64,000 nucleotides of DNA from JAKFWI01 sp031399165 (GTDB taxonomy: Bacteria; Pseudomonadota; Alphaproteobacteria; Caulobacterales; Aquidulcibacteraceae): NCBI GenBank assembly GCA_031399165.1, contig JANNOO010000043.1, positions 1-64,000 on the forward strand, given 5' to 3'. Position 1 is the stretch's first letter. Every line of letters starts with the position of its first letter. Shown in pieces: positions 25,804 to 33,282 of the stretch. The translations under genes and the position numbers were made by a program. The notes below the pieces were generated by a model. It saw only the letters and a program-made list of their open reading frames with translations. It did not search any database and was not told where the DNA came from.

Positions 25804-26430
25804 ATGGCGAAGATCTTTTTCGCTTTTCCGCATCGCTTTGACCAAGAGCACCCTAACTATCGTGTCGCGTTGCGCGAGGCTTGCCGCGATCAGAAACACG
25901 ATGCGGTATTTGCGAGCGCTGTTCCGACGGCTGGACATGTTTTGCAGCACGTCAACGAGTGTATCGACGATTGCGACGCAGCCTTTTTTGATGTGACGGG
26001 CTTAAATCCAAGTGTGTTGATTGAGCTGGGTATGGCTTACGCTGAAGGCAAGCCAACGTTTATTCTTCTCAACCAAGATGAGCATGTGCGCGTCAGCAAG
26101 AACATGTTGGGAAAGCAAACCGTTGAGCCTTTAGAAATTCCTGCTGACCTTACAGGTATTGTCAGAACCCATTATAAAAACACCTTTGACTTGCGTCAGA
26201 GCCTCGTTCGCACGCTGGAGCAATACTTTCCGAGCAAGCCGGAAGTCATGCCGCTAGCGAAAACTATCATTCAACATTTGAAACGGTTTGGACCTTCGCC
26301 GATGGCGGGGATCGCAACGGGCGTTTCTACCGATGTAAACAAGGTGCGCCCGGTTGTTTCGGCGCTGGTCGCTACATCTCAGTTGAAAAAGACGGGTATT
26401 GGGACCGGGACCAAGTACGAGGCTTCATAA
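25804..26430 (+). CDS. Nucleoside-deoxyribosyltransferase-like protein with C-terminal winged helix (unknown function)
   Basis: 208 aa. The ATG is preceded by GGGGGGAAG; an in-frame TTG 48 bp earlier is less likely. Residues 3-95 look like a Rossmann-type nucleoside 2-deoxyribosyltransferase/TIR-like domain: KIFFAFPHRF at the start, DDCDAAFFDVTGLNPSV, then IELGMAYAEGKPTFILLN, where E74 aligns with the catalytic Glu of that superfamily. Residues about 145-208 resemble a winged helix-turn-helix (AKTIIQHLKRFGPSPMAGIA, VRPVVSALVATSQLKKTGIG). Local GC is about 47% (26041-26220, hand count) against 63% in mlaF. Function unknown; enzyme, nucleotide-sensing regulator or defence effector are all possible. 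Confidence 0.6.
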   Translation: MAKIFFAFPHRFDQEHPNYRVALREACRDQKHDAVFASAVPTAGHVLQHVNECIDDCDAAFFDVTGLNPSVLIELGMAYAEGKPTFILLNQDEHVRVSKNMLGKQTVEPLEIPADLTGIVRTHYKNTFDLRQSLVRTLEQYFPSKPEVMPLAKTIIQHLKRFGPSPMAGIATGVSTDVNKVRPVVSALVATSQLKKTGIGTGTKYEAS

Positions 26431-26449
26431 GAGGCGAAAGGGCTGTCGC

Positions 26450-26740
26450 ATGGCGAAACAGGTTTCAATGTCGACCGTGAAGCTCGAAGTGGCGACAGTC
26501 ACTACAGCCCCCGAGTTTCGCGTCACTGAAGACAACAAGATTGTCGGTGACTTTCGCGTTTCAGTAGGTGGGGCTTTCTGGCGTTCAAAGGGCTCGCAGC
26601 AGTACCTTCATATGTCTTGGGAAGAACTGGATGCAGCGTTCAAGGCGAAGGGTACGCCGCGGTCGGTAGGCGAATATAAGATTGCGAGCGCGCCAGCCGG
26701 AGGGTTTGACGACGCGCAGCAGGTGGCACCGCCTTCTTGA
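26450..26740 (+). CDS. Small protein of unknown function in the lower-GC island
   Basis: 96 aa, not recognised. The ATG lies 19 nt after the stop of the deoxyribosyltransferase-like gene and has AAAGGG 7 nt upstream, so it is probably co-transcribed with it. The sequence is mostly predicted beta strand at the start (KLEVATVTTAPEFRVT, KIVGDFRVSVGGAFW), with a helix SWEELDAAFKAKG, and ends in a Pro/Gly/Gln-rich tail. It has no signal peptide or membrane segment. The TGA stop is in the same frame as the next reading frame. Confidence 0.55.
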   Translation: MAKQVSMSTVKLEVATVTTAPEFRVTEDNKIVGDFRVSVGGAFWRSKGSQQYLHMSWEELDAAFKAKGTPRSVGEYKIASAPAGGFDDAQQVAPPS

Positions 26741-26752
26741 GCGTGTAGTGAC

Positions 26753-27070
26753 TTGGGCCCTCGCATAGTCACTCTTGTAACGAAGGCAGGCGAGGAAGAA
26801 CCTGTATTCATTCGCATCGAGTTTACCGAAATTCGTCGCTTCGAGTTCGGCGATAATGACTTCATCGACATGCCGACGGGCGTGGTCTTTGTGAAGAGCG
26901 ATCGAATTACTCTGACTACTGATGCGGTTGGCGATGATCAATTGAACGTCGCTTATCGCCTCATGTCGCTCGCGGGCGAATATATTCTGAAGCGCAGTAA
27001 CGATCTTGGGCTTTCGGTTTTTAAACACGAGCCCGGCGATGTGAAGGAATGGCACGACCTATTCTCGTAA
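26753..27070 (+). CDS. Small protein of unknown function, start uncertain
   Basis: About 105 aa, not recognised. The reading frame is continuous with the preceding gene apart from one TGA (26738-26740). The only start codon before the conserved-looking part is TTG at 26753, without a clear ribosome-binding site; the next ATG is 40 codons in. The protein looks beta-rich at first (RIVTLVTKAGEEEPVFIRIEF, TGVVFVKSDRITLTT), then has a helical segment AYRLMSLAGEYILKRSNDL. It may be a separate coupled gene or the second half of a gene broken by a stop. Confidence 0.45.
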   Translation: MGPRIVTLVTKAGEEEPVFIRIEFTEIRRFEFGDNDFIDMPTGVVFVKSDRITLTTDAVGDDQLNVAYRLMSLAGEYILKRSNDLGLSVFKHEPGDVKEWHDLFS

Positions 27071-27132
27071 GCGCTCCCGATCGGTTGATACACGACATAA
27101 CCCCTCTCCTGCAGCAGCGGGAGAGCGAGAAG

Positions 27133-27894
27133 CTAAACCACGGCCTGTATCGGCCCCTCAGCGCGCCCGTGGATAAACTGATCCACGCGCGCATCGCCGC
27201 TGTTATCCAGCGCGCTCACCGGCCCGCGCCAGATGATCTGGCCTTCGTAAAGCATGGCGATTTCGTCGGCGATTTTGCGGGCGCTGGCCATGTCGTGCGT
27301 GATCGAAACCGCCGCGCAGCCGAGGTCTTTGACCATGTCGATGATAAGATCATTGATCGCGTCGGCGGTGATCGGATCGAGGCCGGTGGTCGGCTCGTCG
27401 AAGAAAATGATTTCCGGGCGGGCGATGATCGCGCGCGCAAGGCTGGCGCGTTTCTGCATGCCCCCGGAAAGTTCGCTGGGATAGCGTTCGGCAAACTCGG
27501 CGGCGAGGCGCACCTTGCCCATCGTCTCGATCGCCCGCGCGCGCGCTTCCTTGCGCGGAACGCGCTGCGCGTAGATCAGCCGGAACGCGATGTTTTCCCA
27601 GACGGTCAGGCTGTCAAACAGCGCGCCGCCCTGAAACAGCATGCCGAATTTCTCGGCCAATGCGTGGCGCTTGCGTAGCGACAGATGCGTCACGTCCTGC
27701 CCGTCAACCAGCACTTTGCCGCCGTCAGGCGTCATCAGGCCCAGCGCGCATTTCAGCGTCACCGATTTGCCTGAGCCCGATCCGCCGATCACCACCAGCG
27801 ATTTGCCCGCGTCAACACTGAGATCAATGCCGCGCAAAACGTCGCGCGATCCAAGCGTTTTCTTCACGCCCGCGAGTTGTAGTTTGGCGGTCAT
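27133..27894 (-). CDS. mlaF: Phospholipid transport ATP-binding protein (MlaF type)
   Basis: 253 aa ABC ATPase: Walker A GGSGSGKSV, Q-loop MLFQGGALFDSLTVWEN, signature LSGGMQKRASLARAI, Walker B IIFFDEPTTGLDP and switch His in SITHD. The LFQGGALFDSLTV region is characteristic of the MlaF/Ttg2A group that moves phospholipids between the membranes to maintain outer-membrane asymmetry. The start chosen overlaps the mlaE stop (ATGA). No MCE-domain mlaD follows as would be expected; instead the plus-strand island begins. Confidence 0.9.
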   Translation of the reverse strand: MTAKLQLAGVKKTLGSRDVLRGIDLSVDAGKSLVVIGGSGSGKSVTLKCALGLMTPDGGKVLVDGQDVTHLSLRKRHALAEKFGMLFQGGALFDSLTVWENIAFRLIYAQRVPRKEARARAIETMGKVRLAAEFAERYPSELSGGMQKRASLARAIIARPEIIFFDEPTTGLDPITADAINDLIIDMVKDLGCAAVSITHDMASARKIADEIAMLYEGQIIWRGPVSALDNSGDARVDQFIHGRAEGPIQAVV

Positions 27895-28664
27895 GGGCTC
27901 GGCCACAGCGAGGTGATGACGTAATTGCTCGCCAGAATCAGCACGGCCGAGGCGACCACCGCATTGGTCGCGGCGCGGCCAACGCCGAGCGCGCCGCCCT
28001 GCGAGCGGTAGCCCTGATAGGCGCCCATCGTGGCGATGATGAAGCCAAAAAACGCAGCCTTGGTCATGCCCAGGAACACGTCTTCGGGCTGGAGGAATTT
28101 CATCGTGTTCTGGAGATAGATCGTGCCGTTGAAGCCGAGCGAGCTGATCGCGATCAGCCAGCCGCCCATCACGCCGATAATGTCCGCGATCAGCACAAGG
28201 ATCGGCATCGACACGGTCGTCGCCAGCACGCGCGGTGCGATCAGGAAACGGAACGGATCGGTGGAGAGCGTGGAGAGCGCGTCGATCTGTTCGGTAACGC
28301 GCATCGTGCCGATTTCGGCGGCCACGCCCGCGCTCACGCGCCCGGCCAGCATCAGTCCGGCGAGCACCGGCCCCAATTCGCGCGCAATGCCGAGCACGAC
28401 GATCTGCGGCACGAATGTCTCGGCGTTGAACCGGGCGCCGCCGACATAGATGTTGAGCGCCAGCGCCGCGCCGATGAAGATCGCTGTAAGGCCGACGACT
28501 GGCAGCGAAAAATAGCCCAGCCGCAGAAACTGCCCCGCAAGCTGATCAAAATAGAATGGCGGACGAACGCAGGCGGCCGCCGCGCGCGTCGCGAAGATCG
28601 CCAGCGCGCCGGCTTCGCGCACGATGGCCAGCGTGGCGCGCCCGATTTGCGCAAGAACGTTCAT
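27891..28664 (-). CDS. mlaE: Phospholipid transport permease (MlaE type)
   Basis: 257 aa. Five or so hydrophobic segments with the MlaE signature: FYFDQLAGQFLRLGYFSLPVVGLTA, IGAALALN, the ELGPVLAGLMLAGRVSAGVAAEIGTM region with RVTEQIDALSTL, and a final segment ASAVLILASNYVIT. It forms the membrane part of the phospholipid transporter with MlaF. Its stop overlaps mlaF and its ATG overlaps the alr stop, so alr-mlaE-mlaF are coupled. Confidence 0.9.
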   Translation of the reverse strand: MNVLAQIGRATLAIVREAGALAIFATRAAAACVRPPFYFDQLAGQFLRLGYFSLPVVGLTAIFIGAALALNIYVGGARFNAETFVPQIVVLGIARELGPVLAGLMLAGRVSAGVAAEIGTMRVTEQIDALSTLSTDPFRFLIAPRVLATTVSMPILVLIADIIGVMGGWLIAISSLGFNGTIYLQNTMKFLQPEDVFLGMTKAAFFGFIIATMGAYQGYRSQGGALGVGRAATNAVVASAVLILASNYVITSLWPSP

Positions 28665-29737
28665 GCCCGGCGCACGCCGGAAAGATTGGTCAGCACTTCA
28701 TAGGAAATCGTGCCCGCGCGCGCGGCGACATCGTCGAGCTTCACATTCGGGCCGAGGAATTCCACGAAATCGCCCTCGCGTGCGTTTGGCGCGGCGGAGA
28801 TGTCGATCGTCACCAGATCCATCGATACGCGTCCCAGAAGCGGGCATGTCGCGCCGCCAATGTGCCCATAGCCGCTTCCGGAGAGCGACCGCAACCAGCC
28901 GTCTGCGTAACCCAGGGCGACCGTGGCCGCTCTGATCGGCGAAGCGGCAGTGAAGGTTGCGCCGTAGCCAATGCTGGCGCCGGCCGGCAGATCGAACACC
29001 TGCAGGATCGGCGCTTCTAGCGTCGCGACGGTGAAAAGTTGCGGATTGGCCTCGTCCAGCGCCCCGCCGCCGTAGAGACCGATACCGGGCCGCGTCAGGT
29101 CGAACGTATAATCGCGGCCGAGCATCACGCCGCCGGACGCGGCGAGACTTTTCCTGGCCATGGGAAAATGCGCGGCGCTCTCGATAAAGCGCGCGCGCTG
29201 CGCCGCGTTCATCGCGTGCGCCGGGTCCGATGCGCAAGCCAGATGGCTCATCACCACGAGCGGGCGCAAATCTCTTGCCGCGTTCAGTTCGTGTGGCTTG
29301 AGGCCCAGCCGGTTCATGCCGGTATCGACATGCAGCGCGTGCGGCGCGCCAGCGTCCCACGCCGCGATCTGCGCTGGCGAATTCAGCACCGGAATAAGAT
29401 CGGCCTGCACGTATGCTTCGCTTTCGCCGTGCGCCGGGCCGTTGAACACCATGATTGCAACGCCGGCGCCCAGAAGCGCGCGCAGCGCGAGCCCTTCGCC
29501 TAATGTTGCGACAAAGAACGTTCGCGCGCCGGCGGCGGCGAGGGCAGGCGCGATGATGCCGGCGCCGAGGCCATAGCCGTCTGCCTTGACGACCGCGCCG
29601 CATTCGCCGGCAGACCGCGCATCAAAGAATTTCCAGTTCGCCGCCGCCGCGTCAGCCGAAACCTTCAGCCGCGCGAGGCGGCGAGGCGCCTCAGGCGCCG
29701 CGGGCGACGCTGGAGAATTTGGTAAAGCGGTTATCAA
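28661..29737 (-). CDS. alr: Alanine racemase
   Basis: 358 aa. PLP-dependent conversion of L- to D-alanine for peptidoglycan. The PLP lysine lies in AVVKADGYGLGA; other signs are HVDTGMNRLG, the RPGIGLYGG strand and the catalytic Tyr in ASIGYGATF. The only available start before the conserved region is TTG at 29737, which places the first 15 codons inside the end of dnaB in another frame. About 20 N-terminal residues precede the homologous part. No strong ribosome-binding site is seen, so translational coupling with dnaB is likely. Confidence 0.92.
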   Translation of the reverse strand: MITALPNSPASPAAPEAPRRLARLKVSADAAAANWKFFDARSAGECGAVVKADGYGLGAGIIAPALAAAGARTFFVATLGEGLALRALLGAGVAIMVFNGPAHGESEAYVQADLIPVLNSPAQIAAWDAGAPHALHVDTGMNRLGLKPHELNAARDLRPLVVMSHLACASDPAHAMNAAQRARFIESAAHFPMARKSLAASGGVMLGRDYTFDLTRPGIGLYGGGALDEANPQLFTVATLEAPILQVFDLPAGASIGYGATFTAASPIRAATVALGYADGWLRSLSGSGYGHIGGATCPLLGRVSMDLVTIDISAAPNAREGDFVEFLGPNVKLDDVAARAGTISYEVLTNLSGVRRA

Positions 29738-31145
29738 AGAGAAGGTCTACCTTGCCGATCGGACCGTGACGCTGCTTGCCGACGATCACTTCGGCTTTGT
29801 TACGGATGCTGTCGAGCTCCATCTGCCACGCCACATGTTCGGGCGAGTTCAGCTTCGGCTCTTGACGGGCAAGATAATATTCTTCGCGGTAAACGAACAG
29901 CACAACATCCGCGTCTTGCTCGATCGAGCCGGATTCGCGCAGGTCCGACAGCTGTGGGCGCTTATCGTCGCGCGATTCGACCTGACGCGAGAGCTGCGAC
30001 AGCGCGATCACCGGCACCTTCAGATCCTTCGCCAGCGCCTTCAAGCCTTGGGTGATCTCGCTGACTTCCTGAACGCGCCCCTCGCTGCGGCGGTTGTTGG
30101 CGGTGACGAGCTGGAGGTAGTCCACGATCAGCAGATCGAGCCCATGCGTGCGCTGCAGGCGGCGCGCGCGGGCCGCCAGGGCCGCGATCGAAATGCCGCC
30201 CGTTTCGTCGATGTGCAGCGGCAATTGCTGCAGTTCTGCGGCGGCGTCTTTCAGCTTTTCGTATTCATGCTTCTGGATTTCACCGCGGCGGATGCGGCTG
30301 GATTCGATCTCGGCGAATTCCGAGAGCAGACGCGTGGCCAATTGCTCAGCCGACATTTCGAGGGAGAAAAATCCAACGACGCCGCCCGACGCTTCCTTGC
30401 CGATCGCGCCGTTGCGCTTCGAGATCAGGCGTGACCGCGCCACGTTGAACGCAATATTCGCCGCGAGCGCGGTTTTACCCATCGAAGGACGGCCGGCGAG
30501 GATGATGAGGTCAGACGGATGCAAGCCGCCCATCTGGCGATCAAGATCGGCAAGCCCGCTGGCGATGCCGGAAATGCCGGCCTTGGTTTCGTAGGCGGCC
30601 GCCGTCATCTCGATCGAGACGGCCAGCGCGGCGGCGAATTCGTCAAAGCCTCTGTTGGTTCCGCCGCTTTCAGCTAGCGTGAACAGGCTCCGTTCAGCCG
30701 CCTCGATCTGCGACACGCCGGTTTCATGCGTGACCGGCGCCGTGGCTTCGCGGGCGATGTCTTCGCCGATTCGCACCAGTTCGCGGCGCAGCGCCAGATC
30801 GTAGACGATCTCGGCATATTCCTGCGCGTGGCTGATCAGCTTGGCCGCGTTCTGCACCAGAGTCAGCAGATAGGCGGCGCCGCCGATTTCCTGGAGCGCC
30901 GCTTCACGCGTGAAATGTTCGCGCAGGGTGACGCCGTCGGCGAGCCTGCCGCGCGAGATCAGACCGACGCAGACCTCGAAAATCCGGCCATGTACGGGAT
31001 CGTAAAAATGATGCGGCTTCAGCCGATCGCCGATGCGGTTGAACGTTTCATTGTCGTAGAGGATCGCACCGAGCAGGCCCTGTTCGGCGTCAAGGTTATG
31101 CGGCGCGACGCGCGGGGCGGCGGGGAGGCTTCCATCTGCGGACAT
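29691..31145 (-). CDS. dnaB: Replicative DNA helicase
   Basis: 484 aa. An N-terminal helical domain (PHNLDAEQGLLGAILYDN) and a RecA-like C-terminal domain with Walker A GRPSMGKTALA, GFFSLEMSAEQLATR, LLIVDYLQL (Walker B) and LSQLSRQVESR with the arginine-finger region. It unwinds DNA ahead of the replisome as a hexamer. The ATG at 31145 follows GAGGTGG and matches the usual N-terminus. No intein is present. It is transcribed in the same direction as rplI but lies beyond a strong terminator. Confidence 0.96.
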   Translation of the reverse strand: MSADGSLPAAPRVAPHNLDAEQGLLGAILYDNETFNRIGDRLKPHHFYDPVHGRIFEVCVGLISRGRLADGVTLREHFTREAALQEIGGAAYLLTLVQNAAKLISHAQEYAEIVYDLALRRELVRIGEDIAREATAPVTHETGVSQIEAAERSLFTLAESGGTNRGFDEFAAALAVSIEMTAAAYETKAGISGIASGLADLDRQMGGLHPSDLIILAGRPSMGKTALAANIAFNVARSRLISKRNGAIGKEASGGVVGFFSLEMSAEQLATRLLSEFAEIESSRIRRGEIQKHEYEKLKDAAAELQQLPLHIDETGGISIAALAARARRLQRTHGLDLLIVDYLQLVTANNRRSEGRVQEVSEITQGLKALAKDLKVPVIALSQLSRQVESRDDKRPQLSDLRESGSIEQDADVVLFVYREEYYLARQEPKLNSPEHVAWQMELDSIRNKAEVIVGKQRHGPIGKVDLLFDNRFTKFSSVARGA

Positions 31146-31282
31146 GGGGTCCACCTCACCACTTTCGCAGACGGCGCGAAACCGCGAGACGCTGCTCCAT
31201 GCACAGCACGGACGCACTAATCCAGAAGAAGCAGAGCTGGATTCGCGGCTCTGGATAAGCCCTAGATCACATCGAAATAGCC

Positions 31283-31322
31283 AAAAAAAGAGGGCGCCTT
31301 CCGGTGCCGGAAAGCGCCCTCT
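31283..31322 (-). terminator. Intrinsic terminator of the rpsF-rpsR-rplI operon
   Basis: A 16-bp stem with a single mismatch spans 31289-31322, with a 2-nt centre, and on the minus strand is followed directly by seven T residues (31283-31289). It lies 24 bp after the rplI stop and before dnaB, so it should separate the two transcription units. Confidence 0.85.
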
Positions 31323-31345
31323 TCAAAACCACAAGCGCGGCAGGT

Positions 31346-31927
31346 TTATTCGTCCCCGGCAGGCCGATCGTTGGCGATCGACGACGCAGCAAGCGTCTTG
31401 GCTTGCGCGTCGTCTTGCGCGCGTTGTTCGGCTGCTGCGGCGGCGATGACGTTTTCACCACGCGCCTGGCGCTCGGCTTCGTCCGCCGAGCGGGCGACAT
31501 TGAGCTTTACCGTAATCACGACTTCCGGGTGCATACGCACCTTCACGTCATAGACCCCAAGCGTCTTGATCGGCTTGTCGAGCACCACGCCGGCGCGGGG
31601 AAGCTCGATCTTTTCGGCGCCAGCAGCGTCAACTACGTCGCGCGCGGAAACCGAACCGTAGAGGTGGCCGCTTTCGCCAGCCTGACGCAGCAGCACGAAG
31701 GTTTTGCCGTCAAAGGCCTTGCCCGATTTCTCGGCCTCGGCGCGCGCGGCGGCGTTGCGCTTTTCTAGCTCAGCGCGCTGGGCTTCGAACTTTTTCAGGT
31801 TCGCTTCCGTGGCGCGGAGAGCCTTGTTTTTCGGCAGCAGGAAGTTGCGGGCGTAGCCGTCCTTTACTTTGACGACGTCGCCGATGGCGCCGAGGTTTTC
31901 GACGCGCTCAAGAAGAACAATCTGCAT
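31346..31927 (-). CDS. rplI: 50S ribosomal protein L9
   Basis: 193 aa. The N-domain MQIVLLERVENLGAIGDVVKV with VKDGYARNFLLP is diagnostic, followed by the long charged connecting helix (KKFEAQRAELEKRNAAARAE) and the C-domain HLYGSVSARDVV through HPEVVITVKLNV. It binds 23S rRNA at the base of the L1 stalk. It carries an alphaproteobacterial-type Ala/Gln/Asp-rich C-terminal extension of about 40 residues. It directly follows rpsR. Confidence 0.97.
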   Translation of the reverse strand: MQIVLLERVENLGAIGDVVKVKDGYARNFLLPKNKALRATEANLKKFEAQRAELEKRNAAARAEAEKSGKAFDGKTFVLLRQAGESGHLYGSVSARDVVDAAGAEKIELPRAGVVLDKPIKTLGVYDVKVRMHPEVVITVKLNVARSADEAERQARGENVIAAAAAEQRAQDDAQAKTLAASSIANDRPAGDE

Positions 31928-32200
31928 TTATACCACCGCGTAGGGCAGGAGCGCGAGGTAACGCGCACGCTTGATGGCGATTGCGAGCTCACGCTGTTTC
32001 TTGGCGGAAACCGCCGTGATCCGAGCGGGCACGATCTTGCCTTTTTCGGATATGTAGCGCTGCAACAGCTTAACATCCTTGTAGTCAATCTTCGGGCTTT
32101 CGGCGCCGGAGAACGGGCACACCTTGCGCCGCCGGCCGAACGGACGGCGCGCCGGAATGTTGGCGATGTTGATTTTGTTTTTCGCGTTCTTGTCGCCCAT
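31928..32200 (-). CDS. rpsR: 30S ribosomal protein S18
   Basis: 90 aa. The core is RRKVCPFSGAESPKIDYKDVKLL, PARITAVSAKKQRELAIAIKRARYLALLPY, typical of S18. It binds S6 and 16S rRNA at the platform of the small subunit. One Cys is present in VCPFSG; the zinc-binding CxxC set of some bacteria is absent. It lies 3 bp after rpsF and abuts rplI. Confidence 0.97.
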   Translation of the reverse strand: MGDKNAKNKINIANIPARRPFGRRRKVCPFSGAESPKIDYKDVKLLQRYISEKGKIVPARITAVSAKKQRELAIAIKRARYLALLPYAVV

Positions 32201-32203
32201 GAC

Positions 32204-32614
32204 CTAGTTCTCCACATCGTCGCGGTCGCCGCGGACATCGCCGTCATCGCCTTCGCCGCCTTCACGGCGGGCTCTGCGGCGTTCGTCGCGGTCGCGGCGG
32301 GCCAGGATCGGCGAGGGCTCTTCGTCGAGTTCCTCAACCTTGATCGTGATGTAGCGCAGCACGTCTTCGTTGATGCGGTGACGGCGCTCCAGTTCGTGGA
32401 TCGCGGGGGCGGGCGCTTCGATGTTCAGGAGGCAGTAATGCCCCTTGCGGTTCTTGCGCACCCGGTAGGAAAGATTGCGAAGGCCCCAATATTCGTTCTT
32501 GCCTATCCGGCCGCCGAGTTCGGTGACCGTGCGGGTGATGTCTTCTACGAGGGCGTCGACTTGTTGCGGCGAGATATCCTGCCGCGCGATAAGCACGTGT
32601 TCGTAATTGGCCAT
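32204..32614 (-). CDS. rpsF: 30S ribosomal protein S6
   Basis: 136 aa. YEHVLIARQDISPQQVDALVEDI, GRIGKNEYWGLRNLSYRVRKNRKGHYCLLNIEA and the DVLRYITIKVEEL strand identify S6. The C-terminal tail after about residue 100 is highly charged (Arg/Glu/Asp runs), as is usual in alphaproteobacteria. The ATG at 32614 has GAGG close upstream and gives the normal N-terminus MANYEH; a GTG/ATG extension of three codons is not needed. Confidence 0.96.
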   Translation of the reverse strand: MANYEHVLIARQDISPQQVDALVEDITRTVTELGGRIGKNEYWGLRNLSYRVRKNRKGHYCLLNIEAPAPAIHELERRHRINEDVLRYITIKVEELDEEPSPILARRDRDERRRARREGGEGDDGDVRGDRDDVEN

Positions 32615-32677
32615 AAGCCTCAAAAGTCCTTCGCGTGGGCCGCGGCGCCGGGGCGGGGGAAGGTCCCGCCAAGCGAT

Positions 32678-32708
32678 GGATCCCTGATGGACACAATGTC
32701 CGGGGACC
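32678..32708 (-). promoter_or_regulatory. Structured leader upstream of rpsF (possible S6:S18 autoregulatory site)
   Basis: On the minus strand, 64-94 nt before the rpsF ATG, GGACA-TTG-TGTCC forms a perfect 5-bp hairpin within a partly paired outer stem (GGTCCCC with GGGATCC, two central mismatches). An unpaired CC/CCG segment lies on the 5' side. In other bacteria an rpsF leader with a CCG-containing bulge is bound by the S6:S18 complex. Assignment here is by position and rough shape only. Confidence 0.3.
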
Positions 32709-32731
32709 GCGAACCCGTTTGGAAGCGGCGG

Positions 32732-32760
32732 GAGATAGGCGAAGCGGGCTCCAAAGGCAA
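32732..32760 (-). promoter_or_regulatory. Candidate promoter of the rpsF operon
   Basis: On the minus strand TTGCCT (32755-32760) and TATCTC (32732-32737) are 17 bp apart. Transcription would start near 32725 and include the structured leader. The hexamers are only moderate matches to consensus. Confidence 0.25.
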
Positions 32761-32781
32761 GCCAAAAGCCCTCAAACCTGC

Positions 32782-32787
32782 TAGAAT
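32782..32787 (+). promoter_or_regulatory. Candidate -10 element of a leaderless DUF29 gene
   Basis: TAGAAT ends 6 nt before the ATG at 32794, so the transcript would begin at the start codon. No recognisable -35 element or Shine-Dalgarno sequence accompanies it. The spacing is identical to that seen before panB. Confidence 0.3.
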
Positions 32788-32793
32788 GGCTCG

Positions 32794-33240
32794 ATGAGCG
32801 ACCTTTACGACAAAGACACCTACACCTGGGCCTTGAGCCAGGCAGACGCCCTGCGCCGCCGCTCGGCCAATGAAATCGACTGGGAGAACGTCGCCGAGGA
32901 GATCGAAAGCGTGGGGCGGAGCCAGGAAAGCGAGCTTTACTCGCGTTTTAGCGTACTGCTTATGCATCTTCTGAAATGGGCTTATCAGCCCCAAATGCGC
33001 AGTCGCTCATGGTCGGCCACGGTTCGCACTCAGCGTAAAGCCATAAAGCGCGTGATACGCAAAAATCCCGGCCTGCAGCCGGTGCTCGGGGAAACGTTCG
33101 CTGACTCATATGAAAATGCACGGATCGACGCGGCCGCAGAGACAAATTTGCCGGAAGAAGCTTTTCCTGAAGGACCTCCGTTCAGCGTCGAGCAGTCCAT
33201 GGATGAAGATTTCTGGCCTGAGGCTCCCGCCGCCGAATAG
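32794..33240 (+). CDS. DUF29 family protein
   Basis: 148 aa. The N-terminal part LYDKDTYTWALSQADALRR, then IDWENVAEEIESVGRSQESELYSRFSVLLMHLLKW and SWSATVRTQRKAIKRVIRKNPGL, is the DUF29 signature. The family is common in cyanobacteria and proteobacteria and its function is unknown. The predicted structure is all-helical, cytoplasmic, with an acidic C-terminus. It sits alone between the rpsF operon (divergent) and fabD (same direction, 42 bp downstream). Confidence 0.85.
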   Translation: MSDLYDKDTYTWALSQADALRRRSANEIDWENVAEEIESVGRSQESELYSRFSVLLMHLLKWAYQPQMRSRSWSATVRTQRKAIKRVIRKNPGLQPVLGETFADSYENARIDAAAETNLPEEAFPEGPPFSVEQSMDEDFWPEAPAAE

Positions 33241-33282
33241 CCGCCTTGCCCTCCCGGCCGGGTTTGTTTAACGCCCGCGCCC

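Noticed and set aside
27104..27125. A 6-bp inverted repeat (CTCTCC/GGAGAG) between the island and mlaF as a bidirectional terminator
   Set aside because: The stem is short, the loop is long and there is no T-tract on either side.
25684..27132. Attachment-site direct repeats or an integrase at the edges of the lower-GC island
   Set aside because: I compared the two flanks by eye and found no convincing direct repeat; no recombinase gene is present.
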